Source: Cedecea neteri NBRC 105707 = ATCC 33855
GTDB lineage: Bacteria; Pseudomonadota; Gammaproteobacteria; Enterobacterales; Enterobacteriaceae
Reading direction: 5' to 3'
Assembly: GCF_001571265.1 (NCBI RefSeq)
Contig: NZ_BCTL01000007.1
Span: 141,588-205,587 of the forward strand
DNA length: 64,000 bases
The position numbers and the translations under genes were made by a program. Positions 10,188-19,733 of the stretch are shown here, piece after piece; position 1 is the first letter of the stretch, and each line of letters begins with the position of its first letter. Under the pieces are notes generated by a model, which did not search any database, was not told the DNA's origin, and worked only from the letters and a program-made list of their open reading frames with translations.

Positions 10188-10341
10188 CGCCTGCTTTTTC
10201 CCGCCGAAACGCGTTCCTTATCTTAAATTTCACACGCCAATAACACCTCATAAACCATCAGGTTATTTCTTATTCCCTTAGTATTCGCGCGGATGTGAAG
10301 CACTTGCTATGCAGCAAACGTTTCGTCTATTATCCTGCGGG

Positions 10342-10362
10342 CATAATAATAATTATCGTTTA
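10342..10362 (+). promoter_or_regulatory. Fur box upstream of fhuA
   Basis: The AT-rich stretch CATAATAATAATTATCGTTTA, about 35-55 bases before the fhuA start, resembles the Fur consensus GATAATGATAATCATTATC (the ATAATAATAATTATC part matches best). fhuA operons of enterobacteria are iron-repressed by Fur, so the site probably overlaps the promoter. The exact promoter elements are not resolved. Confidence 0.65.
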
Positions 10363-10396
10363 CGTTATCATTTACTACTTCACCAGAGAAAATATC

Positions 10397-12604
10397 ATGG
10401 CGCGTTCACTCCCTGGTCAGCCAGCCAAAAACCCTGTCCGTAAGCTTGCCCTTTTCGTGGCGGCGGCGGTGGGCACCGTCAGCGCAAATAGCTTCGCGGC
10501 GGATACCGGCACGACCAAAAAAGAAGACACAATTACCGTTTCAGCCGCCGCGGTGCCGGCCGAAAGCGCATGGGGGCCATCGCCAACCATCGCCGCCAAG
10601 CGCAGCGCCACGGCGACCAAAACCGATACCCCGATTGAAAAGACCCCGCAGTCTATTTCGGTGGTGACCCGCGAAGAGATGGATACCCGTCAGCCGCAGA
10701 CGGTGAAAGAAGCCCTGGATTACACGCCTGGCGTGTTCTCTACTCGCGGAAGTTCTTCAACTTATGACGTGGTCTCCATTCGTGGTTTCACGACATCTTC
10801 GACCGTTAACACTAACCAATATCTGGATGGCATGAAGCTGCAGGGAGATAACTACTCTGAAGCTTCTATGGATCCTTATTTCCTGGAGCGTGTTGAGCTG
10901 CTGCGTGGCCCTGTGTCTGTGCTTTATGGTAAAAGCCATCCAGGCGGCGTAGTGAGTATGGTCAGCAAGCGCCCAACGACCGAGCCGCTGCACGAAATTC
11001 AGTTTAAGATGGGCACCAACAACCTGTGGCAAACCGGTTTCGACTTCAGCGATGCGCTGGATGATAACGGTGAATTCTCCTACCGCCTGACTGGCTTAGG
11101 CCGCAGCGAAAATGCCCAGCAAGAAATGGTCAAATCAAACCGCTACGCTATTGCTCCATCCTTTAGCTGGCGCCCTAATGACAAAACAGATTTCACCTTC
11201 CTGAGTAACTTCCAAAGCGATCCTAACGCGGGTTATTACGGCTGGCTTCCTCGCCAGGGCACGGTTGTTCCTTACGTTGATGCCAACGGCAACTCTCACA
11301 AATTGCCTACCGATTTCAATGAAGGTGAGAGAGACAACAAAATGTCTCGTCGCCAGCAAATGGTTGGCTATAGCTTCGCGCACGAGTTTAACGACACCTG
11401 GACCGTTCGCCAGAATCTTCGTTATACGCGCGTTCACACGCTCTATGATTCCGTTTACGGAAATGGCTATGTCTCTCCTGGACAGATTAGCCGGGCCTAC
11501 GTTCGTTCTGACGAAGACCTTAATAACTTCTCTGTAGATACTCAGGCGCAGGCTAAATTCGCCACCGGGGCGGTTGACCATACCCTGCTGACCGGCGTTG
11601 ATTACATGCGTATGCGCAACGACATTGATGCTATGTATGGCTCTGCAGACCCACTTAGCATGAGTAATCCGCAGTACGGCAACGCGAACGTTGTGACTAA
11701 CTTCCCTTATGCAGTCATTAACCGTCAGCAGCAGACGGGGCTTTACATGCAGGATCAGGCGGAGTGGAACAGGTTCGTTCTGACGCTGGGTGGCCGATAT
11801 GATTTTGCTAAAACGTCTACGTTTACTCGCTCCTTAGGAACATTGGCTGAAGTTAGCGATAACCAATTCACGTGGCGCGGTGGCCTGAATTATCTGTTCG
11901 ATAATGGTATTTCCCCTTACGTGAGCTACAGCGAATCCTTTGAACCGGTGTCAGGCTCTACCAAGCAAGGTAAGCCATTCGATCCGTCTAAAGGTAAACA
12001 GTACGAAGCTGGCGTGAAGTACGTACCTAAAGACATGCCGGTCACTGTTACCGCTGCCGTTTATCATCTGACGAAAGACAAGAACTTAACTGTCGATCCG
12101 AACGATAATGCCTTTAGTGTTCAGGGGGGAGAAATTCGCTCCCGTGGCCTGGAGCTGGAAGCCAAAGCTGCCGTTAGTGCGAATATTAACCTGACCGCTT
12201 CTTACACCTACACAGATGCTGAATATACCCATGACACGCTGTATCAGGGTAAACGTCCGGCAGAAGTGCCACGTAACATGGCCTCCCTGTGGGCTGATTA
12301 CACCTTCCACGAAACCGCGCTGAGTGGATTCACCTTCGGGGCTGGCGCTCGTTATGTTGGCGCAACGTCCAGCTTCTATGCTTCTGGCCCTCAAGTGAAC
12401 GAAACGTTTAACGTGCCGAGCTATACCGTTGCCGATGCTATGGTTAAGTACGATCTGGCTCGATTCGGCTTGCCTGGCTCTTCCGTGGCTGTGAACGTCA
12501 ACAACCTGTTCAACCGTGAGTATGTCTCAAGTTGCTACCGTGACTATGCATGCTACTGGGGCGCCGAACGTCAGGTGGTTGCTACCGCGACCTTCCGCTT
12601 CTAA
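10397..12604 (+). CDS. fhuA: ferrichrome TonB-dependent outer membrane receptor
   Basis: FhuA imports ferrichrome across the outer membrane using TonB energy and is the receptor of phages T1, T5 and phi80 in E. coli. The start ATG 10397 (MARSLPGQPAKN) gives 735 residues. The signal peptide runs to about residue 34 (SFA/AD), then come the TonB box DTITVSAA, the plug (TPQSISVVTREEMD to LLRGPVSVLYGKSHPGG), and a barrel ending in the typical QVVATATFRF. The surface loop matching E. coli L4 (near 11441-11520) is about 19 residues shorter and lacks both cysteines; the pair near the C-terminus (SSCYRDYACYWG) is kept. First gene of fhuACDB. Confidence 0.94.
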   Translation: MARSLPGQPAKNPVRKLALFVAAAVGTVSANSFAADTGTTKKEDTITVSAAAVPAESAWGPSPTIAAKRSATATKTDTPIEKTPQSISVVTREEMDTRQPQTVKEALDYTPGVFSTRGSSSTYDVVSIRGFTTSSTVNTNQYLDGMKLQGDNYSEASMDPYFLERVELLRGPVSVLYGKSHPGGVVSMVSKRPTTEPLHEIQFKMGTNNLWQTGFDFSDALDDNGEFSYRLTGLGRSENAQQEMVKSNRYAIAPSFSWRPNDKTDFTFLSNFQSDPNAGYYGWLPRQGTVVPYVDANGNSHKLPTDFNEGERDNKMSRRQQMVGYSFAHEFNDTWTVRQNLRYTRVHTLYDSVYGNGYVSPGQISRAYVRSDEDLNNFSVDTQAQAKFATGAVDHTLLTGVDYMRMRNDIDAMYGSADPLSMSNPQYGNANVVTNFPYAVINRQQQTGLYMQDQAEWNRFVLTLGGRYDFAKTSTFTRSLGTLAEVSDNQFTWRGGLNYLFDNGISPYVSYSESFEPVSGSTKQGKPFDPSKGKQYEAGVKYVPKDMPVTVTAAVYHLTKDKNLTVDPNDNAFSVQGGEIRSRGLELEAKAAVSANINLTASYTYTDAEYTHDTLYQGKRPAEVPRNMASLWADYTFHETALSGFTFGAGARYVGATSSFYASGPQVNETFNVPSYTVADAMVKYDLARFGLPGSSVAVNVNNLFNREYVSSCYRDYACYWGAERQVVATATFRF

Positions 12605-12614
12605 CTTGTCTCCC

Positions 12615-12634
12615 GGGCACGGTTCGCCGTGCCC
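12615..12634 (+). terminator. fhuA-fhuC intergenic hairpin
   Basis: GGGCACGG, a TTCG loop and CCGTGCCC form a perfect 8-pair hairpin 10 bases after the fhuA stop and 18 bases before fhuC. No T-tract follows (TTCACTAA). It may protect the fhuA 3' end or attenuate fhuCDB, which would fit a receptor made in excess over its transporter; that is inference. Confidence 0.6.
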
Positions 12635-12652
12635 TTCACTAAGATGGCTACC

Positions 12653-13450
12653 ATGCAGGATAAACAACTTCATCCCGACACGACTTTTAGCCTCACCGAT
12701 GTCACGTTCCGCGTGCCAGGCCGCACGCTACTCCATCCGCTGTCTATCACCTTCCCGGTGGGCAAAGTTACAGGCCTGATTGGCCATAACGGCTCAGGTA
12801 AATCGACGCTGCTGAAAATGCTGGGCCGTCACCAGAAACCTTCTGAGGGTGAAATTCTGCTGAACTCACAGCCGCTGGATAGCTGGAGCAGCAAAGCTTT
12901 TGCCCGTCAGGTCGCCTATCTACCCCAGCAGCTCCCGGCCGCTGAGGGAATGACGGTGCGTGAGCTGGTGGCGATTGGCCGCTATCCGTGGCATGGGGCG
13001 TTGGGGCGTTTTGGCGTGGCTGACCGCGAGCTGGTGGATGAGGCAATTAGCCTGGTTGGGTTGAAGCCGTTCGCGCATCGCCTGGTGGACAGCTTGTCCG
13101 GCGGCGAGCGCCAGCGGGCGTGGATTGCCATGCTGGTGGCGCAGGATAGCCGCTGTTTATTGCTTGATGAACCCACCTCTGCGCTGGATATTGCCCACCA
13201 GGTAGATGTGCTGGCGCTGATTCATCGTCTTAGCCAGGAGCGCGGCCTGACGGTGGTTGCCGTTCTGCACGATATCAATATGGCTGCACGCTATTGTGAT
13301 AACCTGGTGGCGCTGCGCGGCGGGGAAATGATTGCTCAGGGTACGCCAGAGACGCTGATGCAAAGCGATACGCTGGAGCACATCTACGGTATTCCGATGG
13401 GCATCCTGCCGCACCCGGCGGGGGCTGCGCCGGTAAGTTTTGTTTATTGA
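12653..13450 (+). CDS. fhuC: ferric hydroxamate ABC transporter ATP-binding protein
   Basis: FhuC is the ATPase that drives FhuB to import ferric hydroxamates such as ferrichrome. It has Walker A GHNGSGKST, Q-loop YLPQQ, signature LSGGERQRAW, Walker B CLLLDEPTSALD and the switch histidine in VLHDINMA. The ATG at 12653 (MQDKQLHPD) gives 265 residues, the same as E. coli FhuC; an in-frame ATG at 12644 would add three residues. The TGA stop (13448-13450) overlaps the fhuD ATG by one base, indicating translational coupling. Confidence 0.96.
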   Translation: MQDKQLHPDTTFSLTDVTFRVPGRTLLHPLSITFPVGKVTGLIGHNGSGKSTLLKMLGRHQKPSEGEILLNSQPLDSWSSKAFARQVAYLPQQLPAAEGMTVRELVAIGRYPWHGALGRFGVADRELVDEAISLVGLKPFAHRLVDSLSGGERQRAWIAMLVAQDSRCLLLDEPTSALDIAHQVDVLALIHRLSQERGLTVVAVLHDINMAARYCDNLVALRGGEMIAQGTPETLMQSDTLEHIYGIPMGILPHPAGAAPVSFVY

Positions 13451-14349
13451 TGAGCCGTATGAATGACTTTCTGTTGACCCGTCGCCGCCTTCTGGCGGCG
13501 ATGGCGCTTTCACCGCTGCTGCTAAAGCTTCCAGCGGCGCAGGCGGCGGTGCCGGATGCAAAACGCATCATCGCGCTGGAGTGGCTGCCCGTTGAGCTGA
13601 TGATGGCGTTGGGCGTGACGCCGATGGCCGTCGCCGACATTCCTAATTACCAGATTTGGGTTAACGAACCTAAGCTGCCGGAAGGCGTGGTGGATGTTGG
13701 CCTGCGCACCGAGCCTAACCTTGAGCTGATGGCGCAGCTAAAACCGTCTCTAATTCTCTATTCCGCAGGCTACGGCCCTTCGCCAGACAAAATCACCCGT
13801 ATCGCGCCCGGACTGGGATTCAATTTTAACGATGGTTCCGGCAAGCCGCTGGAGATTGCGCGTAAATCACTCATTCAGTTGGGGGATACGCTGGGCATGC
13901 AGCAGGCCGCCAGTGACCATCTGGCCAAATTTGATGCGTTCATTGCCAACATGAAGCCCCGCTTTGCCGCTCGCGGCAACCGCCCGGTACTGCTGATGTC
14001 ATTTTTGGATAATCGTCATGCACTGGTGGTGGGCAAGCACAGCTTATTCGAACAAGTGATGGATCTGCTGGGGGTGAAAAATGCCTGGCAAGAAGAAACG
14101 AATTTCTGGGGAACGGCGGTCGTCGGGATTGAACGCCTGGCCGCGATAAGAGACGCCGATGTGCTGTGCTTCGACCATAAAAACGAAGCGGTTGCCCGCC
14201 AGGTGACGGCCACGCCGCTGTGGAAAGCAATGCCGTTTATCCGCCAGAACCGTTTTCAACAAGTTCCCGCCGTCTGGCTTTATGGCACGACGATGTCGGC
14301 GATGCACTTTGCCCGCGTGCTGGACGACGGCCTGAGGAGCCTGGCCTGA
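13450..14349 (+). CDS. fhuD: ferric hydroxamate periplasmic binding protein
   Basis: FhuD carries ferric hydroxamates from FhuA to FhuB in the periplasm. The N-terminus has a twin-arginine motif (LLTRRRLLAAMALSPLLL, then AQAA), so export is probably by the Tat pathway, as described for E. coli FhuD. The mature part has the class III binding-protein form, with RIIALEWLPVELM, DVGLRTEPNLE and SAGYGPSP shared with E. coli. The ATG at 13450 overlaps the fhuC stop, giving 299 residues; ATG 13459 is a possible later start. Identity to E. coli is clearly lower than for fhuC. Confidence 0.94.
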   Translation: MSRMNDFLLTRRRLLAAMALSPLLLKLPAAQAAVPDAKRIIALEWLPVELMMALGVTPMAVADIPNYQIWVNEPKLPEGVVDVGLRTEPNLELMAQLKPSLILYSAGYGPSPDKITRIAPGLGFNFNDGSGKPLEIARKSLIQLGDTLGMQQAASDHLAKFDAFIANMKPRFAARGNRPVLLMSFLDNRHALVVGKHSLFEQVMDLLGVKNAWQEETNFWGTAVVGIERLAAIRDADVLCFDHKNEAVARQVTATPLWKAMPFIRQNRFQQVPAVWLYGTTMSAMHFARVLDDGLRSLA

Positions 14350-16325
14350 TGAGACGTCACGTTATTTTCCCTGCCAGCCTGCTGCTGGTTCTGTTTATCT
14401 GCGCGCTTTGGCTGACGCTGCATAACATGAATGGCGTCTTACCTTCCTCGCAGTGGCGCAGCGCCTTTGTCGCGCCGGACATCGACCATGTTCAACAGAT
14501 GCTGTTTCACTTCAGCCTTCTGCCGCGCCTGGCGATATCTCTCCTGGTGGGGGCCGGGCTGGGACTAGTCGGCGTCCTGTTCCAGGAGGTGCTGCGAAAT
14601 CCGCTGGCGGAGCCGACAACGCTTGGCGTAGCCAGCGGCGCCCAGCTTGGCGTCACGGTCGCCACGCTTTGGGTGTTGCCGTTGGCAGCCCAGCCGTTTG
14701 CGGCGCTGATAGGTGCGGCGGTTGTTGGCCTGCTTGTCTTCGGCGTAGCCTGGGGTAAACGGATGTCGCCGGTCACGCTGATTCTTGCGGGCCTGGTGCT
14801 GAGCCTTTACTGCGGGGCGGTCAACCAGCTGCTGGCTATCTTCCACCACGATCAGCTGCAGAATATGTTCTTGTGGAGTACCGGGTCACTCAATCAGCAG
14901 GACTGGAGCAGCGTTGAAAGTCTGTGGCCGCGTTTGCTGGGCGGCCTGCTGCTAACGCTGCTGTTGCTGCGCCCTTTGACGCTGATGGGGCTGGACGATG
15001 GCGTAGCCCGCAATCTCGGTCTGGCGCTTTCTCTGGTACGGCTGGCGACGCTGGCGCTGGCGATTGTGATCAGCGCTCAGCTGGTCAACGCGGTCGGTAT
15101 TGTCGGTTTTATCGGGCTGTTCGCGCCTTTGCTGGCAAAAATGTTAGGCGCTCGCCGCCTTGCGGCTCGTTTATTCCTCACCCCGCTGATTGGGGCGCTG
15201 ATCCTCTGGCTTTCCGACCAGGTTGTGGTCTGGCTCTCCAGCGTGTGGGGCGAAGTCTCTACCGGAACGATTACCGCACTTATTGGCGCACCTATCTTGC
15301 TGTGGCTGCTGCCGCGTCTGCGTACCAGCGGTGCACCGTCCATGAGCGCAGGAGACCACGTTCAGGCTGAACGCCAGCGTGTACTGCTTTGGGTTGCCGC
15401 AGGTCTTGGTGTTCTGCTACTGGTGATTGCTGCCGCGCTGGCTCTGGGGCGCGATGCTCATGGCTGGCGCTGGCTGAGCGGCGCGCTCTTTGATGATGTG
15501 CTGCCGTGGCGCTGGCCGCGAGTTATGGCTGCTCTGACCGCAGGCGTGATGCTGGCGGTTGCGGGCTGCCTGATCCAGCGGTTAACCGGCAATGCGATGG
15601 CAAGCCCGGAAGTGCTGGGGATCAGCTCCGGTGCGGCCTTTGGCGTGGTGCTGATGCTGTTTATTGTCCCGGGGAATGCTTTTGTCTGGCTTCTGCCAGC
15701 AGGCAGTCTTGGCGCGGCGGTGACGTTGCTGATCATCATGATCGCTGCCGGGCGCGGGGGCTTTTCACCTCAGCGTATGTTGTTGGCCGGGATGGCGCTC
15801 AGTACCGCCTTTACCATGCTGCTGATGATGCTGATGGCAAGCGGCGATCCGCGTATGGCGACGCTGCTGACCTGGATTTCTGGCTCGACGTATAACGTAA
15901 CCGGTGATCAGGCCGTGAGGACGCTGGCGGTGATGATTGTGCTGTTAGCGATCACGCCGCTGCTGCGCCGCTGGCTGGTGATTTTACCGCTGGGTGGTGC
16001 GACGGCGAGAGCGGTTGGTATGGCATTAACGCCCTCACGCTTTGCGCTGTTGTTACTGGCTGCAACGCTGACCGCCACGGCAACGTTAATCGTGGGCCCA
16101 TTAAGCTTTGTCGGGCTGATGGCGCCGCATATCGCTCGTATGCTTGGTTTCCGCAGGGCAATGCCGCAGATAGCGATGGCCGGGGTTTTTGGCGGAATGC
16201 TAATGATTCTGGCTGACTGGTGCGGCAGGATGATTCTGTTCCCGAATCAGGTGCCGGCGGGGCTGCTGGCGACGTTTATCGGCGCGCCTTACTTCGTTTA
16301 TCTGCTGAGAAAGCAGGGAAGGTAA
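14349..16325 (+). CDS. fhuB: ferric hydroxamate ABC transporter permease (fused two-half protein)
   Basis: FhuB is the inner membrane permease for ferric hydroxamates. It is a fusion of two BtuC/FecCD-like halves, so one polypeptide forms the whole channel. Each half has the family signature: LLVGAGLGLVGVLFQEVLRNPLAEPTTLGVASGA in the first and AGVMLAVAGCLIQRLTGNAMASPEVLGISSGA in the second, plus a FhuC-contact loop (IGFIGLFAPLLAKML; LSFVGLMAPHIARML). The ATG at 14349 overlaps the fhuD TGA by one base and gives 658 residues (660 in E. coli). The upstream in-frame extension into fhuD is rejected. Confidence 0.96.
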   Translation: MRRHVIFPASLLLVLFICALWLTLHNMNGVLPSSQWRSAFVAPDIDHVQQMLFHFSLLPRLAISLLVGAGLGLVGVLFQEVLRNPLAEPTTLGVASGAQLGVTVATLWVLPLAAQPFAALIGAAVVGLLVFGVAWGKRMSPVTLILAGLVLSLYCGAVNQLLAIFHHDQLQNMFLWSTGSLNQQDWSSVESLWPRLLGGLLLTLLLLRPLTLMGLDDGVARNLGLALSLVRLATLALAIVISAQLVNAVGIVGFIGLFAPLLAKMLGARRLAARLFLTPLIGALILWLSDQVVVWLSSVWGEVSTGTITALIGAPILLWLLPRLRTSGAPSMSAGDHVQAERQRVLLWVAAGLGVLLLVIAAALALGRDAHGWRWLSGALFDDVLPWRWPRVMAALTAGVMLAVAGCLIQRLTGNAMASPEVLGISSGAAFGVVLMLFIVPGNAFVWLLPAGSLGAAVTLLIIMIAAGRGGFSPQRMLLAGMALSTAFTMLLMMLMASGDPRMATLLTWISGSTYNVTGDQAVRTLAVMIVLLAITPLLRRWLVILPLGGATARAVGMALTPSRFALLLLAATLTATATLIVGPLSFVGLMAPHIARMLGFRRAMPQIAMAGVFGGMLMILADWCGRMILFPNQVPAGLLATFIGAPYFVYLLRKQGR

Positions 16326-16335
16326 CTCTCACTTA

Positions 16336-16362
16336 GCCCTCTCTCAATATCAAAGAGAGGGC
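16336..16362. terminator. bidirectional hairpin between fhuB and hemL
   Basis: GCCCTCTCT, loop CAATATCAA and AGAGAGGGC form a 9-pair stem between convergent genes. An outer CTCAC (16329-16333) / GTGAG (16366-16370) pairing can extend it. No T-run is present on either strand, so it may act as an mRNA 3' end structure. Confidence 0.5.
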
Positions 16363-16378
16363 AGAGTGAGGTGAAAGA

Positions 16379-17659
16379 TTACAGCTTCGCAAACACGCGG
16401 CGCGCCGCGTCGATGGTTCTCTGAATATCTTCTTTACTGTGTGCCACTGACATAAAGCCCGCCTCAAAGGCTGACGGCGCAAGGTACACGCCTTCTTCCA
16501 GCATCAGGTGGAAGAAGCGCTTGAAACGCTCTACGTCGCACGCAACCACGTCTTTATAGCAGGTCACGGTTTCTGCATCGGTGAAGAACAGGCCGAACAT
16601 GCCGCCGACGTTATTCACCACCAGCGGGATGTTTTCTGCTTTTGCTGCATTCAGCAAGCCATTAGCCAGCATTTCCGTCAGCTCGGTGAGGGTCTGGTGA
16701 ATGCCAGGCTGCGACACTTCAGTCAGACAGGCAAAGCCCGCCGCCATTGCGATAGGGTTACCGGAGAGCGTGCCCGCCTGGTAAACCGGGCCGGTTGGCG
16801 CCAGGGCGTCCATGATTTCGCGGCGGCCACCGAACGCACCGACCGGCATCCCGCCGCCGATGATTTTGCCGAGGCAGGTCAGGTCTGGCTCTACGCCGTA
16901 GTATGACTGAGCGCCCGCCAGCGCCACGCGGAAGCCGGTCATCACTTCATCGATAATCAGCAATGCGCCGAATTCGTCGCATAGCGCGCGTAGGCCTGGC
17001 AGGAAGTCTGCGTTAGGCGGAATGCAGTTCATGTTGCCAGCGACGGGTTCAACAATGATACAGGCGACATCCTGCGGATATTGCTCAAAGGCTTCGCGCA
17101 CGGAGGCCAGATCGTTATAGGTGCAGGTCACGGTGTGTTTCGCAAAGTCTGCCGGCACGCCCGGAGAGTTCGGTTGGCCGAGAGTCAGCGCGCCGGAGCC
17201 GGCTTTCACCAGCAGGCAGTCCGCGTGGCCGTGGTAGCAGCCTTCGAACTTGATGATTTTATCGCGGCCGGTGTAGCCGCGAGCCAGGCGGATTGCGCTC
17301 ATGGTGGCTTCGGTACCGGAGTTCACCATACGAACCATATCCATTGTTGGCACGAGCTCACAAACCAGCTCCGCCATTTTCACTTCCATTTCGGTTGGTG
17401 CCCCGAAGCTCAGGCCGCGCTCAACGGCTTCGATAACCGCATTGCGGATCGCCGGATGGTTGTGGCCGAGCACCATTGGGCCCCACGAGCCGACATAATC
17501 AATATAGGCTTTACCGTCTGCGTCATACAGGTAAGCCCCGTCCGCACGCTCGATAAACAGTGGCACACCGCCCACGCCGGTAAAGGCGCGTACCGGTGAG
17601 TTAACGCCGCCGGGAATGACCTGGCGGGCTGCGGCGTACAGGTTTTCAGACTTACTCAT
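16379..17659 (-). CDS. hemL: glutamate-1-semialdehyde 2,1-aminomutase
   Basis: HemL converts glutamate-1-semialdehyde to 5-aminolevulinate, the second step of the C5 heme pathway. It is a PLP enzyme of aminotransferase class III. The 426 residues equal the E. coli length. Visible are [16 protein letters not shown] (PLP phosphate site), [12 protein letters not shown] and [16 protein letters not shown], with the PLP lysine near residue 265. The gene is monocistronic, convergent with fhuB and divergent from clcA. Confidence 0.98.
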   Translation of the reverse strand: MSKSENLYAAARQVIPGGVNSPVRAFTGVGGVPLFIERADGAYLYDADGKAYIDYVGSWGPMVLGHNHPAIRNAVIEAVERGLSFGAPTEMEVKMAELVCELVPTMDMVRMVNSGTEATMSAIRLARGYTGRDKIIKFEGCYHGHADCLLVKAGSGALTLGQPNSPGVPADFAKHTVTCTYNDLASVREAFEQYPQDVACIIVEPVAGNMNCIPPNADFLPGLRALCDEFGALLIIDEVMTGFRVALAGAQSYYGVEPDLTCLGKIIGGGMPVGAFGGRREIMDALAPTGPVYQAGTLSGNPIAMAAGFACLTEVSQPGIHQTLTELTEMLANGLLNAAKAENIPLVVNNVGGMFGLFFTDAETVTCYKDVVACDVERFKRFFHLMLEEGVYLAPSAFEAGFMSVAHSKEDIQRTIDAARRVFAKL

Positions 17660-17770
17660 GAATCGGCTCCTGATTCGTGGAAATGGTGACAGCGGGCTAT
17701 TCTATGTGAAACCAGCGCTGCGTTGAAATATTTGCCCAAATCAAACGTTACGGTTTATTAGCTAATTTAA

Positions 17771-17786
17771 TAAGACGAAGGTCTTA
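17771..17786. other. inverted repeat upstream of clcA
   Basis: TAAGAC, GAAG and GTCTTA form a perfect six-pair dyad in the hemL-clcA divergent gap. It could be an operator or a leader hairpin; nothing in the sequence identifies a binding protein. Confidence 0.4.
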
Positions 17787-17836
17787 TCTGTGGGTAAAAT
17801 GCCCGCCTTATTTGTATGACTAAACGGTTTGAACCC

Positions 17837-19258
17837 ATGAATTTAGCCCATGATGCTCTCGACCCGGCGCAAAGCGTAAGCCAGCGTCGCGGCGCTATTC
17901 TGCGTCGCCTGATTGGCCAGGATAAAATGCCGCTAATGATTCTATTGATGGCTGCCATCGTGGGAACCCTGGCGGGCCTGGTCGGCGTGGCGTTTGAGAA
18001 ATCGGTCAACTGGGTGCTTCAGCACCGTATCGGTATGCTGGCGCAGGTCGCCGACAGCGCCTGGCTGGTGTGGCCGCTGGCGTTTATCAGCTCCGCGCTG
18101 CTGGCGATGGTGGGTTATTTCCTGGTGCGCCGTTTTGCGCCGGAGGCCGGTGGTTCGGGCATTCCTGAAATAGAAGGTGCGCTGGAAGATTTGCGGCCAG
18201 TGCGCTGGTGGCGGGTGATCCCGGTGAAATTCATCGGCGGGATGGGTACGCTGGGCGCGGGAATGGTGCTGGGGCGCGAAGGGCCAACGGTGCAGCTCGG
18301 CGGCAATATCGGGCGAATGGTCACCGACATTTTTCGCATGAAAGGCGCAGAAGCTCGTCACTCACTGCTGGCAACCGGCGCTGCGGCCGGGCTATCTGCG
18401 GCGTTTAATGCGCCGCTGGCCGGGATTCTGTTTATCATCGAAGAGATGCGCACCCAGTTCCGCTACAACCTGATTTCGATAAAAGCGGTGTTTATTGGCG
18501 TGATTATGTCGAGCATCGTGTTCCGCATTTTTAATACCGAAACCACGGTGATTCAGGTGGGCAAACTGGCGGATGCGCCGGTCAACACGCTGTGGCTGTA
18601 TCTGATCCTCGGCATGATTTTTGGCATTGTCGGCGTGGTGTTTAACCGGCTGGTGATCGGCGCTCAGGATATGTTCCAGCGCATTCACGGCGGCAACATT
18701 AAGAAGTGGGTGCTGATCGGCGGGCTTATTGGCGGGCTTTGTGGCGTGCTGGGGCTTATCCAGCAGGCGGCGTCCGGCGGTGGGTTTAGCCTGATCCCGA
18801 TTGCGGCGATGGGGAACTACACCATCGGTATGCTGCTGTTCCTGTTTGTGGCTCGCGTTATCACGACTCTGCTGTGTTTTTCCTCCGGCGCACCCGGCGG
18901 TATTTTTGCCCCGATGCTGGCGCTGGGCACGCTGTTGGGCACGGCTTTCGGCACGGCCTGCGCGGCCTGGTTCCCCGCGTATCATTTGGATATGGGCACC
19001 TTTGCGATTGCCGGAATGGGGGCGTTGTTGGCGGCCTCGCTGCGTGCTCCGCTAACCGCTATCGTGCTGGTGCTTGAGATGACGGATAATTACCAGCTCA
19101 TTCTGCCAATGATTATCACCTGCCTTGGGGCGACACTGTTGGCACAATTTCTGGGCGGGAAACCGCTATACTCGGTAATTCTGGCAAGAACCCTGGCAAA
19201 ACAAGAGGCTGAGAAGGCTCGAGCGAACGAGCAGGCTTCCGCCGGGCAGAATACTTGA
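17837..19258 (+). CDS. clcA: H+/Cl- exchange transporter ClcA
   Basis: ClcA exchanges two chloride ions for one proton across the inner membrane and supports extreme acid resistance. From ATG 17837 the protein has 473 residues, and key residues fall at the E. coli numbers: GSGIP with Ser107 and GREGP with gating Glu148. IIEEM (internal proton glutamate), [14 protein letters not shown] and the late GGKPLYSVI tyrosine are also present. That agreement favours 17837 over the upstream in-frame ATG at 17816. Neither start has a clear ribosome binding site. It is followed by erpA after 80 bases. Confidence 0.95.
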   Translation: MNLAHDALDPAQSVSQRRGAILRRLIGQDKMPLMILLMAAIVGTLAGLVGVAFEKSVNWVLQHRIGMLAQVADSAWLVWPLAFISSALLAMVGYFLVRRFAPEAGGSGIPEIEGALEDLRPVRWWRVIPVKFIGGMGTLGAGMVLGREGPTVQLGGNIGRMVTDIFRMKGAEARHSLLATGAAAGLSAAFNAPLAGILFIIEEMRTQFRYNLISIKAVFIGVIMSSIVFRIFNTETTVIQVGKLADAPVNTLWLYLILGMIFGIVGVVFNRLVIGAQDMFQRIHGGNIKKWVLIGGLIGGLCGVLGLIQQAASGGGFSLIPIAAMGNYTIGMLLFLFVARVITTLLCFSSGAPGGIFAPMLALGTLLGTAFGTACAAWFPAYHLDMGTFAIAGMGALLAASLRAPLTAIVLVLEMTDNYQLILPMIITCLGATLLAQFLGGKPLYSVILARTLAKQEAEKARANEQASAGQNT

Positions 19259-19338
19259 ACGAATTACTCGGGTATTAGATAATGCCGCAAAAGTGCGGGT
19301 TGTTTTCTGCCCGACTTGTTAATTGTTGGGAGCAAAAA

Positions 19339-19683
19339 ATGAGTGATGACGTAGCGCTGCCGCTGCAGTTTACCGAAGCCGCAGCCAATAAAGTGAAAAG
19401 TCTGATTGCAGACGAAGAGAACCCTGATCTGAAACTTCGCGTCTATATCACCGGTGGTGGTTGCAGCGGCTTCCAGTATGGCTTCACCTTTGACGACCAG
19501 ATCAACGACGGCGACATGACCATCGAGAAACAGGGCGTTGCTCTGGTTGTGGATCCGATGAGCCTGCAATACCTGGTCGGCGGCGCGGTAGATTACAGCG
19601 AAGGCCTGGAAGGCTCCCGCTTCGTGGTGACTAACCCGAACGCGAAAAGCACCTGCGGGTGTGGTTCCTCCTTCAGCATCTGA
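19339..19683 (+). CDS. erpA: iron-sulfur cluster insertion protein ErpA
   Basis: ErpA is an A-type carrier that delivers Fe-S clusters, including to IspG/IspH in isoprenoid synthesis. The 114 residues are almost identical to E. coli ErpA, with the three ligand cysteines in [11 protein letters not shown] and the C-terminal CGCGSSFSI. The ATG at 19339 ([11 protein letters not shown]) follows TTGGGAGC; an upstream in-frame ATG at 19282 would add 19 unrelated residues. Confidence 0.98.
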   Translation: MSDDVALPLQFTEAAANKVKSLIADEENPDLKLRVYITGGGCSGFQYGFTFDDQINDGDMTIEKQGVALVVDPMSLQYLVGGAVDYSEGLEGSRFVVTNPNAKSTCGCGSSFSI

Positions 19684-19697
19684 TGAGCTGCTGAAAC

Positions 19698-19729
19698 AAA
19701 AAAGCCGCGTTTGATACGCGGCTTTTTTT
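19698..19729. terminator. bidirectional terminator between erpA and yadS
   Basis: AAAAAAGCCGCG, loop TTTGATA and CGCGGCTTTTTTT form a strong stem with A and T tracts on both sides. It serves erpA on the plus strand and yadS on the minus strand. Confidence 0.95.
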
Positions 19730-19733
19730 ATGG

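Noticed and set aside
9217..10251. 344-residue minus-strand frame over the end of mrcB
   Set aside because: The leucine-rich run reflects the complement of the CAG/CAA glutamine repeat of PBP1B; it is a shadow.
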